Shown: positions 11,996 through 22,554 of the stretch, piece after piece
How positions within the stretch are numbered: position 1 is the stretch's first letter
How the letters are laid out: every line of letters begins with the position of its first letter
Source: Hymenoscyphus infarciens
Lineage: Eukaryota > Ascomycota > Leotiomycetes > Helotiales > Helotiaceae
Direction: 5' to 3'
Assembly (NCBI GenBank): GCA_001414345.1
Contig: LLCB01000228.1
Coordinates: 34,069-98,068 of the forward strand
Length of the DNA: 64,000 nt
The notes under the pieces: generated by a model
The model's input: the letters and a program-made list of their open reading frames with translations, nothing else
The model's database searches: none
What the model was told of the DNA's origin: nothing
Position numbers and translations under genes: made by a program

Positions 11996-12541
11996 TTAAT
12001 CCTCCAGAACGGTAGCCACCATTCTCCCACCGTCCGAACCCAGTGGTGCACCCCCCGAACCCTTCCGCACACTATTTCTTCTTCCTCCAATGCTCCCACT
12101 CCCACTCAACACCCTCTCCAAGCTCGGCTCCGCAAAACTGGCCCTCCGACTCGCACAAGGACTGATCCCACTCCAAATAGAATTCTTCGAACTCCCATCA
12201 CGACATCTCCTAACACCATTCCACTCGAAAGCTCGTAGCAGATCTTGATGATGTTGGCTCTTTCGCATGGGGTATTTGACCGAGGGCCGTTTCCATTCCT
12301 TCGCATCTTTCTTTGCCCATTGCTCCAAAGCTTTCTCCTCCTTCGTCTTTTGGCTTCTCGTGCTTCGGAATGTGAGGGTTCGGGTCAATGACTTTGAGAG
12401 CGTGAGGGAGGGGATAGTGCTTGATTCCGGGGAGGAGTTCGAGGAGGATGTGAAATTCGAAGTGGATGTCGAGCGCGAGGAGTAGAGAGAGGATTCTGGG
12501 GAACGACCTAGCGCGCGACGAACTCGATCCTTGATTGCCAT
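11996..12541 (-). CDS. Small basic serine-rich protein of unknown function
   Basis: A single-exon frame of 181 residues from ATG at 12541, starting MAIKDRVRRALGRSPESS. The first 55 residues are Ser/Thr-rich. The middle, about 65-105, is basic and amphipathic (KALEQWAKKDAKEWKRPSV, then YPMRKSQHHQDLLRAFEWNG) and looks folded. The C-terminal third is again Ser/Gly/Arg-rich. There is no signal peptide or membrane segment, so a cytosolic or nuclear location is likely. I do not recognise the family. Codon pattern and continuous non-repetitive sequence support a real gene, but the lack of introns or a known domain leaves moderate certainty. Confidence 0.6.
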   Translation of the reverse strand: MAIKDRVRRALGRSPESSLYSSRSTSTSNFTSSSNSSPESSTIPSLTLSKSLTRTLTFRSTRSQKTKEEKALEQWAKKDAKEWKRPSVKYPMRKSQHHQDLLRAFEWNGVRRCRDGSSKNSIWSGISPCASRRASFAEPSLERVLSGSGSIGGRRNSVRKGSGGAPLGSDGGRMVATVLED

Positions 12542-14773
12542 GATGTTCGTGTTTGCAGGATGAATTGAATTTCGTGTGTTGAGTTCTTCTTTGGTAAGAT
12601 TGAGTTTTCTATATTTGAGTTTGGCTGGCCGTTTGCTGTTTCTGGTGGGTTGCGTTGCGTTGCGCTACCTACAGTACTGCAAACGATTCTCGTGTTGAAA
12701 GGGAAGGGAAGTGGGGAGATTAAAGAGGATTTAAGAAACCAAACCAAAACCGAACCTTGCTTTAGTTTAGATAATGGTGATGCAACGTAAAGCTAGTACT
12801 AGTAGATAGCATCGTCGACCATTTCCAGGTCGAACCACCTGCCCCAGCCGAATGAGAATGACGGCGTTTGTCGCTCGAGACTAGTTAGTTTAGCTTTCGT
12901 GGAGTCGTGGAGAAGCGGGCAACCACCTGCAAGTTTTGAGAAATCGGGGATTCCGAAAGGCGAGGCACGTGATGTTTCTCCCCTGCTCCTGCCGATTTCG
13001 TTTGTCGGAGAGCGACCACGGCATTGAAAGCAAACCGCCGAAGACCGACTTGCAGTAGTACCTAAGTACGGTCCGTAGATGTTCTGGAACTAGAAGCAAC
13101 TTGGAGAACTTAGAACACCTCTAAACCTATTCAATGCAAGTTTCTACCCCAGGAAGGAGAGACTAACCTGAGAGAGTATAAAGCCTAACATCTTCCCCTC
13201 CACGATTTCGCAACCTAAAATCGAAAGCTGAATTTAAGAACTAATGCAGGGTAACGCCGAGTTCGAAAACTTAGTATCGCTGCACCAAGGTGGAGATCTC
13301 GATTGAGGTTCCGGAGAATCCGATTTCAACATCTATAGTACAGAGGTACAGAGGTACAGAGGTCTCGCGATGGACAACAAAACTGGTAGCACAGTTTACG
13401 GTCCTACTAAAAATGACTAAAAACGCAACGCGATAACTTAAAAAAAAGTCAGTCTTAAAAAGATAACCAAAATATGAGTAAATGCTGACTTGTACTTCCT
13501 TGGAAGTCTTTGTTTTCTTTACGTCGAACAAGGCCCAGAATATTCAAGTCAGTATTTAGGGATTCCAGCTCTCTGGTTCGTCACTACATCTTGTTGCACC
13601 TATATTTTACGTTTAAGATTCTGGGCCGAGTAGAGTAAAGTAATGGTGCCACTTGTCTTGTCTACCGCGAGAGTTCAATCGCCGCCAAGAACAAACAAGA
13701 ATCTCAAAAAGTCTCCGAGAACAGAAGACTTTTGTTCATGTAGATCGTGAACTCTTGCCATCTTAAGCCTCACATCTCACTCGTACGGCTTACATCAGAT
13801 TCAGTATCAAAAATGTCTTCGTCCTCAAACTCCCAGCCCCCCAGCATATAAAATAACAGGGAAAGATTACATCAGAGATGTAGCTGTAGGACAATGATGA
13901 CTTCCCATGGCGCAAACCGCTCGAAAGAATAACAAAGTCCAACCCCTGTTTTTACGAGACCCTCTCATAAATATCATATCCCGAGACCTCCTTATACAAT
14001 GCTCTCCCATAAAAAAACTGCCCGAAATTCCAAAATCCAAAACACCAACCCTCTCTCATCATCGTCCGGACCACCAACAACCCGTGCCCACCGTCACCAA
14101 GACGTCAAAGACGTCAAAAGAACGGCATAAGGCCAAAAGAGGGGGTGCACGTCTCAGAATGCCCATCGAGCTTCATCCCATGATGCCAAGCGAAGCCCAT
14201 TAAGCTGTGGTCTGAGCATTCTCGGGTCGATAAAATACGGCTTGTCTGAGACGATCGGCCCACTTATTGTACCGAATTTGACGACCACGAGAAAGAACCA
14301 TGAGAGTGATTTCAGATGGCAGGCAGAGGGGGAAATGCGGAGGGGGATATTCCGTCAAGAGTGATACGGAGGACATAGAAAGAAAGACTCAAGGAATATA
14401 TATAGTAAGGAGTTAAAGAGGCGGGCTTCACAAATCAATGGAGAGAAACGAAATCAAATCTAAAACCATGTCTGTAAATTTCTCTGGCTGTAGAAAGAAA
14501 AAAGTGGATACACACACCCCCAACCAAACTCCCTCTCTACTCAAAAATGCTACCTACTCATGCCGCGGGTCTACCGTCAACAATCGTATTTTTTTGATTC
14601 TCCCATCCAGTCTACCCAAAAGTCCCACCGTCCCGCCCATCACTCAATCATCATTATATACATTATATGCCGTTAAACGCTAAAAATGAACAGTAGCTTA
14701 TCTACTGCCTCGTTATGTTTCTCATCTGTTTCTAACCAACTCGTTTGCGATCATTTTGTTCGACTCAACCACT
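12542..14773. other. Intergenic spacer, no gene seen
   Basis: About 2.2 kb of mixed composition. A short tandem ACAGAGGT array lies near 13338-13362. The 98-codon plus frame at 13907-14203 and the minus frames near 12890 and 13271 carry no motif. The last part, about 14250-14770, is A-rich and pyrimidine-poor and is probably the 3' flank of the following minus-strand gene. Confidence 0.45.
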
Positions 14774-15686
14774 TCATTGGGAGACGAAGAAGTTCTGGTT
14801 CTCGAGAACAATTTGTGCCGGGTCCTCTGATTGTTGTCCGAAGCTGAATTGTGGGTTGTCGATTTCAGCGGGGATGAGGTTGATCTTCTTATCGAAGGAG
14901 TTAAGGTCGTTTGGCTGGTAATCTTGACGTTGACCTTGTTGGCCATCTTGTTGAGATTGAGCCGATTCAGTTCCATTGTTGTTATTGTTGTTGGAGTTAT
15001 CTTGGTTTCCAATGAATTGACCGTTTTGGAAGCGAGATCTGCCATCGATGTTGATGACGGTCTTTTCTTGGATGATAACAACGACTTGTTGGTTGGATCT
15101 CGAGTTGCTCTCGATTTGTCTTGTGACGATACGTTTCTGTTGTTGCCCTCTTCGGTTATCGATGACTTGCTGTACCAGAATGATGATGGTGTTCACATTT
15201 CGCCCATTTCGGCTGTTGAAGTGGTTTCTTCGGATGTTATCGCACATGAAAGATTGAACCTGGAGGAAGAAAAGTTGCTCCTGAACGAGTTGAGTGAACT
15301 GTTGCTCTTGTCTGATTTGCTCGTCGCGTAATCGGTTGTTTGAATCTTCGTTGATAATGATGATGGTTTGCTGAGAGAACGAGTTGAAATCATTTTGGAA
15401 TCTGTTGTTGTTGTTTCCGTTGTTTGAGTTGTCTCCAAAGTTGTTGAACTGGATAATGATGTCGGTGTTGGCTCCGTTTCTCGACTGGCGTTTGCTTGGT
15501 GACCAAGTCAAACTTCTTGCCTTTGGAGCATCTCGTGCAGCAAGTCCAAAATTGGATTGTGAGTGAGGGGCTGTGGAGAAAGAAGGTTAGTAAAGTGATC
15601 ATCAGGAAGTCTCCACAGAATAACTAACCAGCGAATGCAGCGGAAGCAAAGCCCAACACGGACACAGACAGTGTGGAGAAAAGCAT
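14774..15686 (-). CDS. Secreted Asn/Gln-rich protein
   Basis: Exon 1 (15686-15629) encodes the signal peptide MLFSTLSVSVLGFASAAFA. A 58-nt intron (15628-15571) ends CTCCACAG, and exon 2 (15570-14774) completes a 284-residue protein. The longest uninterrupted frame misses the first exon; the signal peptide followed by APHSQSNFGLAARDAPKARS supports this start. The mature protein is extremely rich in Asn, Gln and Ile, with repeated short Ile/Val strips (DIIIQFNNF, TIIIINED, NTIIILVQQVIDN, QQVVVIIQEKTVI) separated by N/Q-rich linkers. A KR dipeptide near residue 37 (SPSKRQSRNG) could be a Kex2-type processing site. Only one Cys remains in the mature region (FMCDN), so this is not a cysteine-knit effector. 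The composition suggests aggregation-prone beta structure. No family recognised. Confidence 0.75.
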
Positions 15687-17497
15687 GATGAATATGTTGA
15701 TTTTGTTTTTTGTTTGTTGTGGAAGAGTAATTAAGAGAGTGATGGAAGGTAGAGTATAAAAATTAAAGGAGTGTTTAACGAAAAAGGACTGTGGCGGCCA
15801 CTGGGGCGCTCGGCGAAAAGAATGAGGGAGTTGGTTGGGCACTGTTGAAGATGAGAGTAGTGATGAGCAAGAATATCCAAGAGAGGAAGATCCTCAACAT
15901 AATATACTGCTTGCTCTACCGCAATGCCTTCGTCAGTTGCTGGGTCTGGTCAACTCGGAACCACAGATTTCCGCTCATAAACCCATCCCGGTCATGAGTT
16001 TAATCGAATTAGGCTCATGACCCCTTGTGAATAGCGCCTTGGTAACCAACCTTAATGCAACCCAGACATGTTCAAATTCCGACTCCCGAGAGGGAATAGG
16101 CCTGGGGATGGGGTAGGCTCATGGTGGCTGAGTGGTTGAGTGTTGGCTAGGTAGCATGAGTTTGTACCGGCATCAAGTCTCCTGACGCGTCTGATGTCCA
16201 AAAAGGGCACAGACACTCTTCCATGAGCAAAGACGGGATGACAGCAAACCGTCGCTATAATAAACATTTAGTAGAAAATGGCCAATGGCCAATGGCTAGA
16301 GTTGGTGGGGGTATAAACAAAAGACTTGGCGGGGTAATGCCCCCTGTGGAAAAGATGGGTTGACACCAACGCAAAACCCATCCAGTTTAATCGACGCCCA
16401 CTTGTGCAACGCTTCAACCATCAGCAAGCCGAGCAAGCTATATCGGCATGAGGAGAACAATAATACGAACACATAGTCTTCAGGGTTTTCTCCGATAATC
16501 TCACATGGACTGGCCCAATGGCCATTGACGTTTTGAAGCACGCCGATTGTGCCGTTGTGCAGCCTTTTTGCCTTATTGTCAAGTGACCACTGACGTCTGA
16601 AGGAGCAATAAAGATACGACCAGAGCGTCTGAAGAATGTCACAACAAGGTAATCGACTTGGATTGAAAATCGTGCAACCAGATGGGCATCAAAGTATGCA
16701 CAGCGGTAATGAAGCTCGTGTATCCCGTGGTTCGTCTCACCGCGTTGACTAAGATAAGACGACACGGTGTGGTGGAAGCCAGGATACAATCGGATGAGTT
16801 TGACAGTATCTCCGTACCTTGGTCCTTGAGGGGATGGAGAAGTTGATGGAAATGATGATATCGCCAAGATGAACTCAGTTGAGACAACGAGGGGAGAAAA
16901 AATGCCTTTCAATGGCAACTCTCGGACGATGGGGCTAGGGACATCGGACCAAGAATTACTTCTCAGGCCATTCCGTCGCCCATATGGTCCATCAGATGTA
17001 CTCGGCGACATCACAAGCCGTCTTTGTCTGTTTTGTGCTGAGCGCGAGATGCTTCGTTTCAATAGCAGAAAAAATGGCTCCTTCGGGTCGCGGAATTTGA
17101 CGATCCTCAATGCGATCGATGACAGACTGACAAAATCGCAACGCCGCAAGTCTTAATAAACACAGCATGGCACTTGCTCGCGAAAACAGAACAGACAGAA
17201 TGTATGTCAAGCAGAAGGGAACAGCGTTCTGTGAGGTGAGGCTGATGATATGGCAGAAGTTGCACCACAATGGAAGCGACGGGATATTGGAGGCAGAAAA
17301 GGTGGGGGCGTTATCTAGTGCACGTGATTTATCTTAGCTCGCCCGGCGGCGCTATGATTGGTCGATTGTGCTCAAGCTTTTGAGTCGGTAAAAAAAATAA
17401 AATTTCCATCTCGAACCCCAAGCTCTACTCGTATCGCAAGCAAAAACATCAACACGATTCTCACCCCGCAATCAATCGTGAAAACCTGCTTCCAGAG
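15687..17497. other. Spacer upstream of fibrillarin; possible tRNA-derived sequence
   Basis: No supported gene. The region 16125-16182 carries a match to a Pol III A box followed by a weak B box. The minus-strand open frame 16421-17149 (242 codons) is long but lacks motifs, so it is not called. The last 200 bases hold the likely fibrillarin promoter. Confidence 0.4.
17321..17361 (+). promoter_or_regulatory. Candidate fibrillarin promoter elements (CACGTG, inverted CCAAT)
   Basis: A perfect CACGTG E-box at 17321-17326 and an ATTGG (reverse-strand CCAAT) at 17357-17361 lie 137-177 bp upstream of the fibrillarin ATG. Both are common in fungal promoters of growth-related genes. The assignment rests only on position and motif. 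Confidence 0.35.
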
Positions 17498-18751
17498 ATG
17501 GCATACACACCTAGAGGAGGACGCGGCGGTGGAGACCGAGGAGGTCGAGGAGGTTTCTCCCGCGGAGGAGGTGGTGATCGTGGAGGTCGCGGTGGTTTCT
17601 CCAGAGGTGGCGGAAGAGGTCAGTTTTACAACCATCCCAAGCTCCGTGCAGCAATTGAATGGTCCTGGATGTCTCCAGGCTCCAGGGCCGTTGGTCTCCT
17701 GCCAGGCTTAAATTATTATGATGAAAACAAAAGTAGCTGACCGGAGGGTAAGGAGGTCGAGGCGATAGCAGAGGCGGTCGTGGCGGCGGTAGAGGAGCAC
17801 CAAGAGGAGGTCGTGGGGCACCCAGAGGAGGAGCAGGAGCCAAAGGAGGCGCAAAGACCATCATTGTGAGTTTGCGCAAAGAATCTCGGTTGCGATCGCA
17901 TTGTCTAACTCGCGCAGGAACCCCATCGTCATGCTGGTATCTTCGTCGCCCGTGGAAAGGAAGACATGTTGGTCACCAAGAACTTCTGCCCCGGCGAGTC
18001 GGTCTATGGCGAGAAGCGCATCAGTGTTGAGAATACTGGTGGTACCAACGAAGACGGCACTCCAAAAGTCACCAAAACCGAGTATCGAGTCTGGAATCCC
18101 TTCCGAAGCAAGTTGGCAGCAGGTGTTTTGGGAGGTCTCGACGAAATTTTCATCAAGCCCGGCGCAAAAGTCTTGTATCTCGGTGCCGCCTCTGGAACCT
18201 CGGTTTCTCACGTCGCAGATATTGTTGGACCAACTGGCACAGTTTTCGCCGTCGAGTTTTCGCATCGTTCCGGTCGTGATTTGATTAACATGGCAACCCA
18301 CCGCACAAACGTCATCCCAATCATCGAAGATGCCCGACACCCATTGAGATATAGGATGTTGGTATCGATGGTCGATGTCATCTTTGCAGATGTCGCACAA
18401 CCAGATCAAGCGAGAATTGTCGGAATGAACGCACATTTGTTCCTCAAGGTTGGAGGAGGTATTGTGATTTCCATCAAGGCAAACTGTATCGACAGTACCG
18501 CACCAGCAGAGCAAGTTTTCGCAAGAGAGGTCCAGAAGATGAGAGAGGAGAGAATGAAGCCTTTGGAGCAGCTGACTCTTGGTAAGAGATCCCCCCCCCC
18601 CACTATGCATTGCGCATACATGCCTTGTATTCCCCGCCACGCATCATATTTGACCCCCTTATACGTGCCCTTTCTAATCACACCCATTACAGAACCTTTC
18701 GAGAGAGATCACTGCGTCGTCGTAGCCCGTTACGTCCGATCCGTCACATGA
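17498..18751 (+). CDS. NOP1: Fibrillarin, box C/D snoRNP rRNA 2'-O-methyltransferase
   Basis: The catalytic subunit of nucleolar box C/D snoRNPs, methylating ribose 2'-OH on pre-rRNA with S-adenosylmethionine. Exons are 17498-17618, 17756-17865, 17918-18581 and 18693-18751; all joins keep phase and give 317 residues. The N-terminus is a typical GAR domain ([20 protein letters not shown] and repeats to about residue 70). Exon 3 carries the family sequence [34 protein letters not shown], the SAM-binding [33 protein letters not shown] and [12 protein letters not shown]. Exon 4 supplies [16 protein letters not shown] at the expected C-terminus. The first intron, 137 nt, interrupts the GAR repeats. 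Length and architecture match fungal Nop1/fibrillarin. Confidence 0.97.
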
Positions 18752-19893
18752 ACGTCCTCTTTCATGATTATCCTCCCACATCTCTTTCCCGGGGCAACAA
18801 ATACGCGGAGAACGCCATTCTTGGTGAACGATGTCCTATATCCCTGTGCTCCGAAATCCGCAGTTGTGGATTTTCTCATTTTCGCATGTCAGGATAGGAA
18901 TGGTTGTCTTGTCTATTGCTCTCTCGGCGGTGTAACTAAAGGTTTCTGGCGTTATATGGTTTCTTCAAATGGGTTGTGTTGCGAAAAATTCAGAAAAATG
19001 AAATCTCTAAAATGCATACAGTTTTTGTTTGTTGACGTTTGAATGTCATTTTGGCAAGTTTTTTTTTCAAGTTCCTTTCGACTTGCTTGCGCTTTATCCC
19101 AGGCGAAACAAATGATGAAATTTGCACGGGGACTAGGCCCACGTCATAACGTTTAATTCGCCTGCGACGAAGTAGTTTTCTACTCAAGGAGAACCCCCAA
19201 GAATCGAGACAAGTTTCCGTCTTTTCTATTACTTTCATTTCTGGCTCTGCTTGGTTTTCCCCTCTTGAATTTTCTCGTCCATCCCTCTGGGTTTGCAGAG
19301 GCCAATGATGCCGGACTTGATAAAATCGATAAAAGGTGGTGTTCTTTCTAGGCGCAAGATTTCGATACTTCGACTTCTTCTCATCAGTTTATTTTTATTA
19401 TTTTTAGCTCTCCTTGCCAACTTCCTGTTCCTTGTCTCTAAACTCGCAGCGGCAATGACGCCAAAGGAAGGGACGAAGAGATGGCAAAAACGTGGTGCTT
19501 TTGCTTCACATGATAGAGAACTTTAAAAGGTCAAGAGAAAAGGCTTTCCTCTCATGTGAAGACTATCCTTTGACTTAATATTCTAAGATGAGCTGATTTC
19601 TGGGACGAGTGTAGTCAGTGGGAGTTCATCATTATGTTGAAATTTTTCGCGAATTACTCCCTTGATTTCTACGTTTTTGTCTTTAGGATATTTCCAATAA
19701 GCCAGAAATGTTTGAAGTGGGGAGTGGTTTGTGGACTTGGTATCTTGGCTGGTGTTGGCGATGGGGTTGGGGTTTGACTCGAGGGAAGGACTGCAGTCAA
19801 TGCTTTTCACTGACACTTGCTCTTCATACTTTACCTGCATTTGGTTAGAAGTCTGGTTATTGCAAACATATCAGCTTGACCAAAGGTAAAGTT
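18752..19893. other. Intergenic spacer between converging genes
   Basis: Holds the fibrillarin 3' flank and the 3' flank of the minus-strand coiled-coil gene. Two short frames are open, 19293-19526 plus (one hydrophobic segment) and 19583-19840 minus (85 codons, starting ATGCAGGTAAAG). Neither has a recognisable domain. Confidence 0.45.
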
Positions 19894-20567
19894 CTACTCC
19901 TCCGCGTCGTTGCCTCCAATAACCCGCACTTTTGTGGGCGTCTTTTTCTTTCGTGGTTTACCTTGAATCATATCACACTTCTAAAGTGGTACTTTCGCTT
20001 GAGTTCTGACAATCGATTCTAACAAAAATTTAGCGCCTGCCAAAGGGTGGAAGCTTCAAATACATGCATTCCGGCTTTCTCTGGTTCTTTCGATGGTTGG
20101 AGCTGCTTCGTCGCAACATTTCTTGAGCTTAAAAATTTAGCATTCATCTTAAAGAAATGATTTCAAATTTCCTACTCACAGCAGCCACACTTTTGGTAAT
20201 CTGTTCGCGTTGGAGAAGCTCCTCGGGTCGTTGGGCTGCAGCTTCGAGTTGCTTCAATGATGCTTCTGCGTCACAGAGAGGTTTGAAAGTGGCCTCCCAT
20301 TTCGCAACCTGAGCTTGTAATTCGTTGGAACGTTCATACAAAGATCGAACTTTGTCTGAGACATGACAGGGAAGATACATCTAGGAAGTAATAGAGCATG
20401 GTTTTCCCCTTGGCACTGAAAAATCTTCGCCTGCGGCTCTCGAGGTCGATTGTACCTTCCTCAGTGCCACCAGATTTGTCGCCAGAATCAAGACCATCTT
20501 TCTGCCTTGGATCTCTAGGCAGACCTGCCAGGAGCTCCTTGCTGATGGGGGGGAATTGAAGCACCAT
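19894..20567 (-). CDS. Small predicted coiled-coil protein, four exons
   Basis: Reconstructed by phase-consistent splicing on the minus strand: exon 1 20567-20456, exon 2 20355-20180, exon 3 20127-20064, exon 4 19961-19894, giving 139 residues. Introns are 100, 52 and 102 nt, with donors GTACAA, GTGAGT and GTATTT. The product starts MVLQFPPISKELLAGLPRDP, continues through a charged linker to DKVRSLYERSNELQAQVAKW and LKQLEAAAQRPEELLQREQI (a heptad-like helix, about residues 38-95), and ends with the basic stretch KPRKKKTPTKVRVIGGNDAEE. The helix and the acidic end after a Lys-rich patch look like a subunit of a larger complex. I do not recognise the family. The 52-nt intron 2 is convincing; introns 1 and 3 rest on phase and weaker sites. 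Confidence 0.5.
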
Positions 20568-22554
20568 GATCAAAGAGAGAAGCTCAAATTTCACCTCACA
20601 AGACGCCTTCAACACTTAGATTCAAATCAGGATGTTGGAGGTGCAGACTGTGTGGTATTTCAACTTTTGCAAGTCAAGGGTTCTTTACTGGCTAGAACTG
20701 GATTTTTTTGTTTGTTGCCATCTGAATTGTCTTAGCCAATGACCTGTTGTCTGGCAGAGTACTTGGCAGCACTTTTCCAGTGCATACTGCACTGCAACCC
20801 ACCGTTCAGTATTGGCAACACTCTGAGCCAGTCCATCAAGGCCTGCTTCCCTCGCTTCCTACGAGCGCTATGTATCTCGCCGAAGAAAGATACTCAAGTC
20901 GGGTCAGCATTCAAGCCGGGCCCTAAAATACAGGATCTGATACATCTGATCCCTAACAAACCGAGCAGACGTCCCTCTTCTTTTCAGCCATAAACGCCTA
21001 TGAACGAATTTCAACAAGTGGCGTTTCCCAAAACCTGTTTCCCTCTAGTTGTTATTCGTCGGGTTTAGTCGGTGAGTGACCGGCAAGCCGAACAGCACCC
21101 GCGATGTTGGTTCTCCCGTTGTACTCGGTCGGTAGCCCAATTATAACGGGCTGGATTATCTTAAGGTTACCCGGGCGGAACAGGTGGAATAGATACCGAG
21201 TCTCCTTGGCAAACTGCACGCGGCCGAACTTATACCTCCCTACAGCTTCCCGCGGGATTTTCCACAAATAATATCATTAAATTCTACTGACACGCGCATA
21301 GGAGAGGCATTCTCCCCAGATTTATATGTTTTATAGGCAGGTCTAGCCCATGGCATATTTATTTTTTTGCGGGGCTATGTTGCTGCCTCCCGGTTGGCGA
21401 GTGAGTGCCACCCTCTGGGGAAAGATCTGTTACTAGTACAGTTACACTGAGGCTCTCCAGGGTGGACTCCACTTACAAACAATCACAATTGCCATACGAA
21501 CGCACTGAACAGAAGCAGTTGGCTTCTTACAATTGCGACTGGTCACCTCCTTGAACGGGATATGTGACTGCATAATACAGTCACAGAGATGCTTCTTAAT
21601 TTATCTTCGGTTGCAAACTCACGGCCTTCGAGTACTCTGAGGCTTATCGACGATCATCTTCCCACTTTGAATCTGCATCGTGGCTTTCTCGTGTTTCAAT
21701 TGGATCTTCCTGATCTTCGACACGACGGTATGGGATGAACTGATAATCGTTCCTCTTTAAGAACTTTGCCGCAGCTAAAAAGGCCCTCCCCCGGATCTCC
21801 TCGCGATATAAAAAACAAGCAAAAACGCCATTCAGCAATCACACTCCTCCCTGCATGTTTTTTGTTTTGTTTTTTTGAACTCGACGGAGTTCTAGCGGGG
21901 AAGCTGATCCGGTCCACCCTTTCATATCAAAAGGGTTGCATGGAATGCATGTCGTTGTGGGAATATCCCAACCACTCTAGAATTGACTCGCTGTCAGCGT
22001 TCCAGTAACCTGGTTCTCAATGTTTTTGTCGAGGTGTTCTGAATACGCCACGTTTCGTCCCGACCGGAGGGGTTGGAACACAAACGTGGGGTAACAAACG
22101 ACCTAGACTCGAGCCGCTGGTAGACGCAGTCTTCTAAGGGTCTAGCCGAGTATTGCTTTGAATTTTGGGATAGGTCACCTTTTCCAAGATCTGTAGTTCC
22201 CTGAACGGGCGTCCTACATCAATGCCCTAGGATTTCTGATCCGCGTCCATGATACGCGAGTTCAGTTGTTCTTCTAAGAGGCTTTTTGCTGCTTTTTGCC
22301 GGCTTGAATTTGATTCGAGTCAAGTGGTTGTATGACCAATGGTTGGGTGGACGGGTGATGGCTGCAACGGTGACGAGACGGTAGGAGCAGCTTCCAGTAC
22401 CACAAACAAACAGCCTAACTAGCCCTAATATAAGTAGTGTAACTCGGAACCCCCTTATGCCCAGATCAGCGTTTCTCTTCCCACACTTGCCAACATCCCA
22501 CAAGATCGGATCCAACCACTCTTTTTCCACTATCAACTTCCCATCTTGTTCATC
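20568..22554. other. Intergenic spacer, no gene seen
   Basis: About 2 kb between divergent genes. Frames at 20739-20993 (plus), 21052-21267 (minus) and 21644-21917 (minus) are short and without motifs. The segment near 21050-21250 is GC-rich relative to its surroundings and may be a fragment of an old element. The end of the interval contains the RRM-gene 5' region. Confidence 0.45.

Noticed and set aside
16421..17149. 242-codon minus frame upstream of fibrillarin
   Set aside because: Long but with no recognisable domain; composition is erratic and no splice-supported extension was found. It could be revisited with RNA-seq.
17619..17755. Box C-like (ATGATGA) and CTGA in fibrillarin intron 1 as a possible C/D snoRNA
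   Set aside because: The two boxes are only about 15 bp apart, too close for a functional C/D guide RNA.
19583..19840. 85-codon minus frame just downstream of the four-exon gene
   Set aside because: Could be a separate small gene, but the frame has no motif, and the preceding stop (TAG 19894-19896) fits the end of the upstream gene.
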